From Deltaproteobacteria bacterium RBG_13_52_11 (GTDB lineage: Bacteria; Desulfobacterota; B13-G15; RBG-16-54-18), in assembly GCA_001797745.1 (NCBI GenBank), contig MGQF01000047.1, positions 7,121 to 12,842 of the forward strand: 5,722 bases of DNA, written 5' to 3'. The translations under genes were made by a program, and so were the position numbers. Below the pieces are notes generated by a model. That model was not told the origin of the DNA. It made no database searches and saw only the letters and a program-made list of their open reading frames with translations. Of this stretch, positions 1-5,396 are shown in pieces (position 1 is the first letter of the stretch; the number at the start of each line of letters is the position of its first letter).

Positions 1-58
1 GCAACTCCGACTCCGCCTCAGTGACTTCAAAGCCGAACAACCTGAGTAGTTCTAACAT
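1..58 (-). CDS. N-terminus of an unidentified protein, cut off by the left window edge
   Basis: Only the first 19 codons are visible, reading MLELLRLFGFEVTEAESEL. The ATG (58-56) shares one base with the TAA stop of the upstream dehydratase gene (60-58), a TAATG junction typical of translationally coupled genes in one operon. A G-rich run just inside the upstream gene, about 8 bases before the ATG, could act as its ribosome binding site. In this family the coupled gene is often the second dehydratase subunit or the ATP-dependent activator, and a leucine-rich start is compatible with a second subunit. Nineteen residues do not allow assignment, so the partner role is inference from position. 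Confidence 0.55.
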   Translation of the reverse strand, partial: MLELLRLFGFEVTEAESEL

Positions 59-1209
59 TATTCCAGCCCCCCCTTGACCATCTCGATAAAGGCTTCAATG
101 CGGGTCTTCATTTGACCGACACCAGCCATGCCGTAGTCTGATTCCAGAATAAGCATCGGGATGTTCCGCTCCCCCACCTTCTGGGTAAAAAAGTATGATT
201 CGGCATCATAGGTCTCGCAACCAAGCAGTTCATACCATATCACGCCGGATACCGTGAAATCCGTAATGAGTTTTAGCGCGAAATCGAGCCTGGGTTTCGC
301 CGAGTATCTCATAAAGGCTGGGGGCACTCTGTCACGTAGATAGCCTCTGGCCAGAGACTCGAGGGGGTCCCCTGTGGTATCAATGGTTGACCAGTAATAC
401 CTCATGCCTTCGCACACCTCTTCGATGACAATCTCACCGCCGGCCTCCTTGACCAGTTCCAGCATCTTATAATCGCCATAGCCAATATTTGGGCCGATCA
501 GTATCAGTCTCGGCGCATCTGTCTCCGCAACTGAGGGCTTCTCCCTTAATTCGTCGTAGACCGATTCCAGTATATCTACCATAAGAGCCGGGTCGGCATA
601 AAAGGAGGCATGATTCAACTTGACGAAGTCCAGGGCATCAAGGGGTACAGAGGCGTCACAGCGCAGAAGGCTTATCTTTCTCAGAAGCTCTCTCATCCGG
701 TTGTAAAGCTTAATTGCACTGCAGATGCTCTTATCGGTGATTTTATTGCCGGTAAACGCCTTCAGTCTTTCCCTTAACGCCCTGAGCCTATCACGATAGT
801 ATCCCAGCTCAAAGTCATTACTATATTGATGTGGAATCCCCAGCTTGAATATTTCGATATCACCGTAGTACTCCCAGATCTCGGCCGCCTTCTTCAGATG
901 CTGGCACGTGATGGGGGCAATCAGCATATCGATCATATTGTAATATGGATTCCTCCTCAGCAGCCTCTCCCCGATTTGAGTCCGGGCGAAGGGGCAAAAG
1001 ATGTGCGGTATCGCAGACAGTGAGACCTCCAACGGGAGGGTGTCTCCACCGTCAATGAGGCATATTGGGATGGCCCCGGAAGCTATGATGAGTTCCTCCG
1101 GCACATAGTTCCCGGGGAAGTAGCCTATTATCTTGACCCCTTTCTCCTGTGCCTCCCTGAGTTGCGCCGGTCTATCTCTCAGATGAGTAGCTAAACGCTC
1201 TTCCTGCAT
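58..1209 (-). CDS. 2-hydroxyacyl-CoA dehydratase / benzoyl-CoA reductase family subunit (HgdB/BcrC-like)
   Basis: Iron-sulfur subunit of the family that, after ATP-driven one-electron activation by a separate activase, dehydrates 2-hydroxyacyl-CoA or reduces aryl-CoA in the cytoplasm of anaerobes. With the ATG at 1209 it has 383 residues, the usual family length. Family marks are the N-terminal block IIGYFPGNYVPEELI (residues 27-41) followed by ASGAIP, and three well-placed cysteines expected to bind the [4Fe-4S] cluster: C72 in FCPFARTQ, C102 in PITCQHLKKAAEIW and C331 in YELLGCETYDAES. An in-frame GTG at 1347 would add 46 residues unlike the family. It lies only 11 bases past a terminator T-run and has no properly spaced Shine-Dalgarno site, so it is rejected. 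The ATG at 1209 has AGAGGAAG upstream (GGAAG at 1222-1218, 8 bases away). Substrate cannot be told. The overlapping downstream gene suggests an operon with a partner subunit. Confidence 0.88.
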   Translation of the reverse strand: MQEERLATHLRDRPAQLREAQEKGVKIIGYFPGNYVPEELIIASGAIPICLIDGGDTLPLEVSLSAIPHIFCPFARTQIGERLLRRNPYYNMIDMLIAPITCQHLKKAAEIWEYYGDIEIFKLGIPHQYSNDFELGYYRDRLRALRERLKAFTGNKITDKSICSAIKLYNRMRELLRKISLLRCDASVPLDALDFVKLNHASFYADPALMVDILESVYDELREKPSVAETDAPRLILIGPNIGYGDYKMLELVKEAGGEIVIEEVCEGMRYYWSTIDTTGDPLESLARGYLRDRVPPAFMRYSAKPRLDFALKLITDFTVSGVIWYELLGCETYDAESYFFTQKVGERNIPMLILESDYGMAGVGQMKTRIEAFIEMVKGGLE

Positions 1210-1357
1210 AGCAGAAACTTCCTCTTCTTGTTTGTCAGCTGACCGCGGAGTATAGAGTAGTGTCAGGTCTCCACTCTTCCGTAATAATTCCTTATTGAAA
1301 AAAGTGTAACTCAATCTATATCCATCTTTCTTGTTACCACACTTCACCCTTCAGGGC

Positions 1358-1382
1358 AATAAAAATGCCCCTGAGGAGGGGC
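1358..1382 (-). terminator. Intrinsic terminator after vapBC
   Basis: Read on the minus strand, GCCCCT (1382-1377) and AGGGGC (1372-1367) form a perfect 6-bp stem with a four-base loop, followed at once by ATTTTTATT (1366-1358). This lies about 60 bases downstream of the vapC stop and should end the vapBC transcript. It also separates vapBC from the dehydratase gene, whose own promoter should then lie between 1357 and 1210. I could not place convincing -35/-10 boxes there. The 3' arm can alternatively pair with TGCCCTGA further on (bulged stem), which does not change the reading. Confidence 0.7.
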
Positions 1383-1442
1383 TAGGTGCGGGATGGAATT
1401 TTGGGTCGGGAATTAAAGTATCTTAACACAAACGACTTCCTC

Positions 1443-1841
1443 TCACCCCCAGTTCTCCATTTCCAGGTCTTTTATTCTTTGAAATTCCCTCGTATTATTC
1501 GTGACAAGTGTCAGGCCTTTGGATTTCGCGTGTGCGGCAATAAGGAGGTCCAGGGGACCTATGACGACACCACGTGTCTCAAGGTCTGAGCGAATGTGGC
1601 CGTACTGCTGGGCCGCAGCAGGGTCGAAATCCAGTAAGCGAAAAGGGGTGAGGAATTCAAGCAGTGCCAGTCTGTTTCTCTCCCGGTGAGCACTTTTTGC
1701 AACGCCGTATTCGAGTTCTGCGAGCGTTATCGTGGAAATACAGATATTCTCAATGGGCACGCTCTGGATTCTTTCAATCACCTTTGGAGGTTGTTTCTTG
1801 ATGACGTAGATACAGATGTTCGTATCCAGGAGGTATTTCAA
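1443..1841 (-). CDS. vapC: VapC-family PIN-domain toxin (ribonuclease)
   Basis: A 132-residue PIN-domain protein, the normal size for VapC toxins, which are Mg2+-dependent endoribonucleases that cut tRNA or rRNA when the antitoxin is lost. The acidic active-site pattern is intact: D6 in YLLDTNICIY, E42 in TLAELEYG, D98 in GPLDLLIAAHAK, and the TNN motif (residues 114-116) near the C-terminal REFQRI. The start is a TTG at 1841 that overlaps the TGA of vapB in the four bases TTGA, so translation is probably coupled and toxin output kept below antitoxin. A GGGAG lies about 8 bases upstream inside vapB. It ends about 60 bases before an intrinsic terminator. Nothing suggests inactivation. The RNA target is not predictable. 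Confidence 0.93.
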   Translation of the reverse strand: MKYLLDTNICIYVIKKQPPKVIERIQSVPIENICISTITLAELEYGVAKSAHRERNRLALLEFLTPFRLLDFDPAAAQQYGHIRSDLETRGVVIGPLDLLIAAHAKSKGLTLVTNNTREFQRIKDLEMENWG

Positions 1842-2071
1842 TCCAAAGGCTCCCTGTCCTGGCGTGTCTCTTGGCTGCGCCCGGTACTCATGAAGTCGTC
1901 CGTGAACTTGCTCAGGCTATCGAAGAAAGGTTTCCAGGGATCGTCTTTCGGTATGAGCATGACGACACCACCGACCTTCTTGATGTAAACCTCGTTGCCG
2001 GAAAAGGCATATTCTTTGGGTAAGCGGACGGCTTGGCTGCGGCCGTTGGCGAATAATTTTGCGGTGTCCAT
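1838..2071 (-). CDS. vapB: VapB-family antitoxin (SpoVT/AbrB-type DNA-binding)
   Basis: A 77-residue antitoxin with an N-terminal swapped-hairpin AbrB/MazE-like domain: MDTAKLFANG then RSQAVRLPKEY (residues 11-21), followed by NEVYIKKVGGVVMLIPK. The C-terminal part (about residues 45-77, with WKPFFDSL) is the kind of tail that threads into the toxin and blocks its active site. The ATG at 2071 has a strong GGAGGT Shine-Dalgarno site (2083-2078) six bases away. A 24-bp palindrome immediately upstream overlaps the predicted promoter, fitting autorepression by the VapBC complex. The gene overlaps vapC by four bases. It sits directly downstream of the methyltransferase but has its own promoter. 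Confidence 0.93.
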   Translation of the reverse strand: MDTAKLFANGRSQAVRLPKEYAFSGNEVYIKKVGGVVMLIPKDDPWKPFFDSLSKFTDDFMSTGRSQETRQDREPLD

Positions 2072-2086
2072 GGGGTGACCTCCTCA

Positions 2087-2110
2087 TGATATATATTGCA
2101 GTATATATCA
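2087..2110. promoter_or_regulatory. Probable VapB(C) operator palindrome
   Basis: Half-sites TGATATATA (2087-2095) and TATATATCA (2102-2110) are perfect inverted repeats. The six central bases contain TGCA, so the whole 24-bp site is a palindrome with a single mismatched pair (2096/2101). It covers the predicted -10 box of vapBC (2105-2100) and ends 3 bases before the GGAGGT ribosome binding site. A bound VapBC complex would therefore block transcription start. Binding is inferred from position and symmetry. Confidence 0.72.
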
Positions 2111-2128
2111 AGTCGGTTTCAACGTCAA
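2100..2128 (-). promoter_or_regulatory. Sigma70-type promoter of vapBC
   Basis: On the minus strand TTGACG (2128-2123) is followed after exactly 17 bases by TATACT (2105-2100). Each box is close to the consensus. Transcription would start near 2093, giving a leader of about 20 bases that holds the Shine-Dalgarno site. The -35 box lies only 13 bases past the methyltransferase stop codon, so vapBC appears as a self-contained unit joined tightly to that gene's 3' end. Confidence 0.7.
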
Positions 2129-2141
2129 CCTCGGGCCGAAC

Positions 2142-2222
2142 TTATTCCTGTTCCACTTTTTTCAATTCCGCACTCCGGTCCTTGGCGCGATCGGACTTAT
2201 GAAGCGCTCCATCTTTATAAGG
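2142..2222 (-). repeat. Copy A of a 3'-coding repeat (methyltransferase C-terminal tail)
   Basis: The last 26 codons and stop of the methyltransferase match, without gaps, the last 26 codons of the decarboxylase gene (copy B at 3380-3460). Over the 24 codons nearest the stop I count 50 of 72 identical bases and 14 of 24 identical residues. The final eight residues, ELKKVEQE, are identical. The stop codons differ (TAA here, TGA in copy B). Similarity fades upstream of the proline codon at 2222-2220. Confidence 0.8.
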
Positions 2223-3257
2223 TTTCATCGCCGCCTGCTGCCCGGCGCCCGGTAGCGAGAGGAAGCGAACAGGCTTCAGCGGGACCAAACCGGCTGCGCG
2301 TTGCCAATCCGCTATCTCCTTCAATGAGCAGCTTCCCGACTGACTCGCGTTGGCGAAATAAAGATCCGAGAGCAAGACAAGTACTGCCTCCTTGCCTGAG
2401 GATGGGCGGAGCATATCCTGAATCGCTAGAAAACCGCCGGGCCGGAGCGCGCGAGCCGCCCGTTGTACCAGATCGCGATTCGTGGCATCGTCAAAGTGGT
2501 GAACGAACTGCGAGATGAATACCAGGTCCCACGCGTCAATCCCCAAATCGTCCGTGAGCACGTTGCCGACGCGATGCACCACACGGTCGCCCATCCCCTC
2601 TTTGGCCAGGATCGGTGCGGCGTGTTTGACTGCCTCGGGGAGATCGAGGACGACTGCGCGCAGACCCGGGTAACGGCGGCAGAAGGCGACCGAGAAGTAA
2701 CCATGTGAACCTCCAATGTCGAGCATTGCACGCGGATTCTTCGGCATCGGGGTGCGCCACACGACCTCACGCGCTTGGAAACCCACCACCGTCCGCATCC
2801 CCCGTTGATAGACCCCCCATTCTTCATCGGACAACGTTTCGTGAATGCTGAGCGGTTTGCCCATGCGTACGTACTCTTCATAATGTTCTATCCACTCCCA
2901 CTCGGTAAAGTGGAACAACATCTTGTCATAGATTGATTTTGGGCTATCCTTGAGGAGCCATTTACGGGCGACACGCGTGAGGGTGTAGCGCTCGTCATCC
3001 GTGCGCAGATATCGTGCGCCGACGAGCGCGTTGAGGAGCTTGATTGTCGCCGGAGGATTGGTTTGACATTGCGCTGCGAGTTCGGCGGCAGTGAGCGGCC
3101 CGGCAGCAAGTGCCTCGAAGATACCTAGTTTTGTTCCGGCCATTACGGTTCGCGCCAGCATCAAGGCAACCTGCGTATCGAATATGGGTGTTGGCACGAA
3201 GTTGAACGCCAGCAGGAGGCGCTCAAGCAGATTTTCAGGAATGACGCCGAGTTTCAT
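2142..3257 (-). CDS. SAM-dependent O-methyltransferase (acetylserotonin / hydroxyneurosporene OMT-like) with a foreign-looking C-terminal tail
   Basis: Transfers a methyl group from S-adenosylmethionine, probably to a hydroxyl of a small molecule in the cytoplasm. The substrate is unknown. Of 371 residues, about 30-100 form the winged-helix dimerisation domain of this family (GIFEAL, PLTAAELAAQ, LLNALV, YTLT). The Rossmann catalytic domain follows, with motif I LDIGGSHGYFSV (179-190), the acidic ribose-binding loop DLPEAV (205-210), the likely catalytic base H254 in FVHHFDD, and ALRPGGFLAIQD (270-281). The fold appears to end near PGAGQQAAMKP (336-346). The last 25-26 residues, ending DRSAELKKVEQE, nearly duplicate the C-terminus of the neighbouring acetolactate decarboxylase and are not expected in this family. 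The ATG at 3257 has AGAGGT (3269-3264) six bases upstream. It is on the same strand as the decarboxylase, 122 bp downstream, so cotranscription is possible. Confidence 0.87.
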   Translation of the reverse strand: MKLGVIPENLLERLLLAFNFVPTPIFDTQVALMLARTVMAGTKLGIFEALAAGPLTAAELAAQCQTNPPATIKLLNALVGARYLRTDDERYTLTRVARKWLLKDSPKSIYDKMLFHFTEWEWIEHYEEYVRMGKPLSIHETLSDEEWGVYQRGMRTVVGFQAREVVWRTPMPKNPRAMLDIGGSHGYFSVAFCRRYPGLRAVVLDLPEAVKHAAPILAKEGMGDRVVHRVGNVLTDDLGIDAWDLVFISQFVHHFDDATNRDLVQRAARALRPGGFLAIQDMLRPSSGKEAVLVLLSDLYFANASQSGSCSLKEIADWQRAAGLVPLKPVRFLSLPGAGQQAAMKPYKDGALHKSDRAKDRSAELKKVEQE

Positions 3258-3379
3258 AAAGTTACCTCTCTCAATCGGACAAATTGCCGGTATTCTTTTT
3301 TGGCCTTAGACCTCTTGCACTGAATTGTCGAACTTACATGAAAACATAGCGGGATGCATTGTCCGGCAGGGCTGAACGT
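3258..3379. other. Spacer between the decarboxylase and methyltransferase genes
   Basis: 122 bp. It contains the methyltransferase ribosome binding site AGAGGT (3269-3264). I see no clear intrinsic terminator after the decarboxylase stop and no convincing promoter boxes, so readthrough from the decarboxylase gene is plausible. No open reading frame of note. Confidence 0.5.
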
Positions 3380-3460
3380 TCACTCCTGTTCTACTTTCTT
3401 CAATTCTTCAGCCCTATCCTTGTTGGGCACGGACTGAAGTGACGCGCTATCTTGCTGTGG
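3380..3460 (-). repeat. Copy B of the 3'-coding repeat (acetolactate decarboxylase C-terminal tail)
   Basis: Partner of the repeat at 2142-2222, in direct orientation about 1.24 kb away. It encodes residues 235-260 of the decarboxylase (P..D.A…S…KDRAEELKKVEQE). Here the tail is probably native. Counting from the active-site histidines, a glutamate of this tail falls where the catalytic Glu253 of the Brevibacillus enzyme is expected. Confidence 0.8.
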
Positions 3461-4162
3461 CAATACCATGTGAAATTGGGAGGTGTAGTCAACAGTGATG
3501 GTTACCTCCTGAAGCTGACAAGCGAGGAGGTGGCCGCCGGCCTTTTTGTCTGCTGTGATAAAATGAAAGTGATACCCGGGGACATTTACCCCTTTTACGG
3601 AATCCGGACATCGAAAACCGACTATGGCGCCTTTTATATCGTGAAATTCAAAGATGGTCTGGCCCTTCACCGCCTCGACAAGGGGAGGATATGGCTCTTT
3701 TTGTCTGGGGACGCTGCGAGTCTTGATATAGGTAAACATGCCGTTGATTTCGATTGCGTAAAAGAGAGTCGTATCAGGGAGCAACTCATCCACTGTGCGT
3801 TGCAGCCCTTCGTAGCTCATGGAGTCCTTCACTGTTACGGTTCTATCGGCCTCAAAGACCGTTACCACGGCAAAGGGTGTGGTCATGATGTCAGGGACTG
3901 GATAGGCGATTCCATCGGCCTTGATTTGATAAAAGCCACCCTCCAGGCCGATCATCTCTCCATCGAGCCCGTCAAAGGTGCCTATCCCAAAGGTGCCGTG
4001 CCGCTTCAATTCTCCGAATGTCATGGCTCCTTTGTAGTCTCCATTTAATAGTGCGTTGATCGTAGAGACCTGGAATAGGGTGTCTTTATCTTGTTCGAGG
4101 CCGACACATCCAGCCGAACCAAAGCCCAAAAAGAGTAAAATAAAATAGGCAATAATTTTCAT
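3380..4162 (-). CDS. Acetolactate decarboxylase with a lipoprotein signal peptide
   Basis: Converts 2-acetolactate to acetoin and CO2 using Zn2+, the step called BudA/AlsD in butanediol producers. The 260 residues cover the whole family. Visible marks are GTFDGLDGEMI (61-71, E69), the conserved arginine R149 in YIKTRSVPRQ, and the zinc ligands H198, H200 and H211 in GYHFHF…GGH. Spacing between these residues matches the Brevibacillus brevis enzyme (E65, R145, H194, H196, H207) with a constant offset of four. E258 in the tail KKVEQE would then be near its Glu253. The N-terminus is a short signal peptide: K2, hydrophobic residues 3-14, then GSAGC with C19 as the lipidation site. The mature enzyme should be membrane-anchored outside the cytoplasm, which is unusual for a metabolic decarboxylase. 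The lipobox has S rather than L at -3. ATG at 4162; weak AAAGGA (4177-4172) nine bases upstream. Confidence 0.9.
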   Translation of the reverse strand: MKIIAYFILLFLGFGSAGCVGLEQDKDTLFQVSTINALLNGDYKGAMTFGELKRHGTFGIGTFDGLDGEMIGLEGGFYQIKADGIAYPVPDIMTTPFAVVTVFEADRTVTVKDSMSYEGLQRTVDELLPDTTLFYAIEINGMFTYIKTRSVPRQKEPYPPLVEAVKGQTIFEFHDIKGAIVGFRCPDSVKGVNVPGYHFHFITADKKAGGHLLACQLQEVTITVDYTSQFHMVLPQQDSASLQSVPNKDRAEELKKVEQE

Positions 4163-4233
4163 GGGTTATGGTCCTTTATCGTAAACTATTATCAGTTCGT
4201 TCTCGTATCGTCTTGAGGGAGATGCTTCCAGTC

Positions 4234-4261
4234 AGTATACATTGCGGGCAGTGGAGATCAA
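4234..4261 (-). promoter_or_regulatory. Candidate promoter of the acetolactate decarboxylase gene
   Basis: On the minus strand TTGATC (4261-4256) is followed after 16 bases by TATACT (4239-4234), a good -10 box. Transcription would start near 4227 and give a leader of about 65 bases. An alternative GATAAT-type -10 lies closer to the gene but has a poor -35. Confidence 0.4.
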
Positions 4262-4283
4262 AGGGTTTTTTGAGGGAAATGGG

Positions 4284-4312
4284 TTGACTTCCCGTGCCCT
4301 GTGTGATAAAGA
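4284..4312 (+). promoter_or_regulatory. Candidate distal promoter of the etfBA operon
   Basis: TTGACT (4284-4289), 17 bases, then TAAAGA (4307-4312). The -35 box is strong and the -10 box weak. A transcript from here would run into the terminator-like hairpin at 4337-4379 before reaching etfB, with an untranslated leader of about 150 bases. Confidence 0.38.
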
Positions 4313-4336
4313 TATACCCCTTACAGAGGGTTTCTG

Positions 4337-4379
4337 GAGGGCCATGGGCATTTCACAAGGCTTATGGCTCTCATTTTTT
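4337..4379 (+). terminator. Intrinsic terminator / possible attenuator upstream of etfB
   Basis: GAGGGCCAT (4337-4345) pairs with ATGGCTCTC (4364-4372), nine pairs including one G-U. The stem can extend inward by four more pairs (GGGC with GCTT). It is followed by A and six T (4374-4379). The T-run is on the plus-strand side only, so it acts rightward. There is no plus-strand gene upstream in the divergent region to terminate, so it should either attenuate transcription entering etfBA or end a short leader RNA. Confidence 0.6.
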
Positions 4380-4471
4380 AGGGGCGAGGGCCCTTTCTCA
4401 GGGTTCTTGAAAACGGTTGATCATTAAGGAGGCTTGCGCTAATCTGGAGGGCCTAAGAGAGGAGGCAGGGT

Positions 4472-5266
4472 GTGCATATCTGGGTTTTGATAAAGCAGGT
4501 GCCGGACAGCGAGGCGAGGATCCAGGTCAAGGCCGACGAATCGGGGGTTGAGATCGAGGATCGATATACGCTGAACTTCTTTGACTCCCTGGCGGTAGAA
4601 GAGGCGTTGCGGATCAAAGAACAGGTCGGAAGCGGCTCGGTGACGGTTATCTCACTTGGGGGTGGGCAGAAGTCCATCGAGGCCCTGCGGACGGGGATAG
4701 CCATGGGGGCGGATGAGGCCATTTTATTAGAAGACCCTGCCTTCGCTGGCGGGGATGAGTACGCCACGGCCAAGGCCCTGGCAGCAGCCATGAAGGGTAT
4801 GGCATGGGATATGATCCTCTGCGGTAGAGAGGCCTTTGATGATTCCGCGGGGATCGTGGGCCCGTTGGTGGCAGAGTTCTTGAGTATCCCCCACATCACC
4901 ACGGTGGTCAAGATAGACCTCGCCCCTGAAGGACGGGCGGTTATCGTGGAACGGGAGATCGAGGGTGGCAAGGAGGTCATCAAGGCCCCCCTCCCCGTGC
5001 TTCTCTCGGCCCAGAAGGGGCTCAATGAACCGAGGGTGCCCCCTGTCATGGGTGTGATGAAGGCCATGCGCGCGGAGATCAAAAAGATCGATCTTCATGC
5101 CATTGGCCTCTCGCAGGCGGAGGTGGGGCGGACGGGGAGCCGGGAGGAGATCGTGCGCTATCATCGACCTCCAGAGAGACCCCCCGTTACTATGATACAG
5201 GGGGAGGCAGCTGATATGGTGCAGAAGGTGGTCGCACTCCTCAAAGAGGAAGCCAAGGTAATCTAG
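4472..5266 (+). CDS. etfB: Electron transfer flavoprotein beta subunit
   Basis: Small subunit of the cytoplasmic EtfAB heterodimer, which passes electrons between acyl-CoA dehydrogenases (or NADH in bifurcating forms) and ETF-linked oxidoreductases. 264 residues, full length. The N-terminus MHIWVLIKQVPDSEARIQV is typical, followed by LNFFDSLAVEEALRIKE (34-50) and VTVISLGGGQ. CGREAFDDSAGIVGPLVAEFLSIP (about 117-140) is the nucleotide-binding segment. VEREIEGGKEVIKAP to PVLLSA (159-180) follows the EtfB signature, with serine at its last position. GTG start at 4472 with GGAGG (4461-4465) six bases upstream. The stop at 5266 is followed by a 130-bp spacer and then etfA. Whether it is bifurcating or only transfers electrons cannot be told without the rest of the operon. 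Confidence 0.95.
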   Translation: MHIWVLIKQVPDSEARIQVKADESGVEIEDRYTLNFFDSLAVEEALRIKEQVGSGSVTVISLGGGQKSIEALRTGIAMGADEAILLEDPAFAGGDEYATAKALAAAMKGMAWDMILCGREAFDDSAGIVGPLVAEFLSIPHITTVVKIDLAPEGRAVIVEREIEGGKEVIKAPLPVLLSAQKGLNEPRVPPVMGVMKAMRAEIKKIDLHAIGLSQAEVGRTGSREEIVRYHRPPERPPVTMIQGEAADMVQKVVALLKEEAKVI

Positions 5267-5287
5267 TGTTTTATCTGAGATAAAACA
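5267..5287. repeat. Perfect AT-rich inverted repeat directly after etfB
   Basis: TGTTTTATC and GATAAAACA form a perfect 9-bp stem around a TGA loop, starting on the base after the etfB stop codon. There is no T-run after it, so it is not a standard terminator. It could be an mRNA 3'-end protecting or processing hairpin, or a protein-binding site. Confidence 0.55.
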
Positions 5288-5344
5288 TCCCCCTCATCCC
5301 ATTACTCTCCCCCTGGGAGAGAAAGCAGGGGGGAGGGGGAGAGT
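5288..5344. repeat. REP-like GC-rich intergenic repeat between etfB and etfA
   Basis: A pyrimidine-rich stretch (CATCCCCCTCATCCC) leads into ACTCTCCCCC (5304-5313), which pairs perfectly with GGGGGAGAGT (5335-5344). Inside, CTCTCCC (5305-5311) can instead pair with GGGAGAG (5315-5321) around a three-base loop. This C-run then G-run layout with two alternative stems resembles the dispersed extragenic palindromes common in proteobacterial genomes. No open frame and no T-run follow. Confidence 0.55.
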
Positions 5345-5396
5345 GCATCGTTCTTTATGATACGAAATCGGTAAGACGCGATACAAGGAGACACGG

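Larger units (their letters stand above)
4163..4471. other. Divergent intergenic region between the decarboxylase and etfB
   Basis: 309 bp between two divergently transcribed genes. It holds a candidate minus-strand promoter for the decarboxylase (4261-4234), a candidate plus-strand promoter (4284-4312), a plus-strand intrinsic terminator or attenuator (4337-4379), and the strong etfB ribosome binding site GGAGG (4461-4465). A second weak plus-strand promoter, TTGATC (4417-4422), 17 bases, TAATCT (4440-4445), lies after the terminator and would bypass it. A 61-codon open frame at 4242-4427 overlaps all of this and shows no sign of being a gene. The motif GGAGGGCC or GAGGGCC recurs at about 4336, 4386 and 4446. 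Confidence 0.6.

Noticed and set aside
1210..1347. N-terminal extension of the dehydratase from a GTG at 1347
   Set aside because: The GTG sits 11 bases past the vapBC terminator T-run, its only AAGG touches the start codon, and the 46 added residues do not resemble the family.
1386..1988. Three short plus-strand open frames opposite vapBC
   Set aside because: They are antisense to intact VapB and VapC and have no ribosome binding sites or family features.
2096..2881. Several overlapping open frames on both strands within the methyltransferase gene
   Set aside because: They are out-of-frame readings of a GC-rich coding region, with low-complexity Arg/Pro-rich translations and no start signals.
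3452..4048. A 198-codon open frame on the plus strand
   Set aside because: It lies entirely antisense to the acetolactate decarboxylase, whose active-site residues are all intact. No family features and no ribosome binding site were seen.
4272..4305. GGGAA … CTGTG resembling the core of a cobalamin riboswitch
   Set aside because: The spacing between the two motifs is too short and no B12 box follows. Part of the match overlaps the promoter -35 box.
4242..4427. A 61-codon open frame on the plus strand in the divergent region
   Set aside because: It covers the candidate promoters and the terminator hairpin, has no ribosome binding site and shows no recognisable protein features.
4344..4427. 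A possible 27-codon leader peptide (MGISQGLWLSFF…) inside the attenuator
   Set aside because: The GGAGG upstream is only about 3 bases from the ATG, and there is no run of a regulatory amino acid. Too weak to call.
4453..5164. Two minus-strand open frames opposite etfB
   Set aside because: They are antisense shadows of a clear full-length EtfB, with no domain features.
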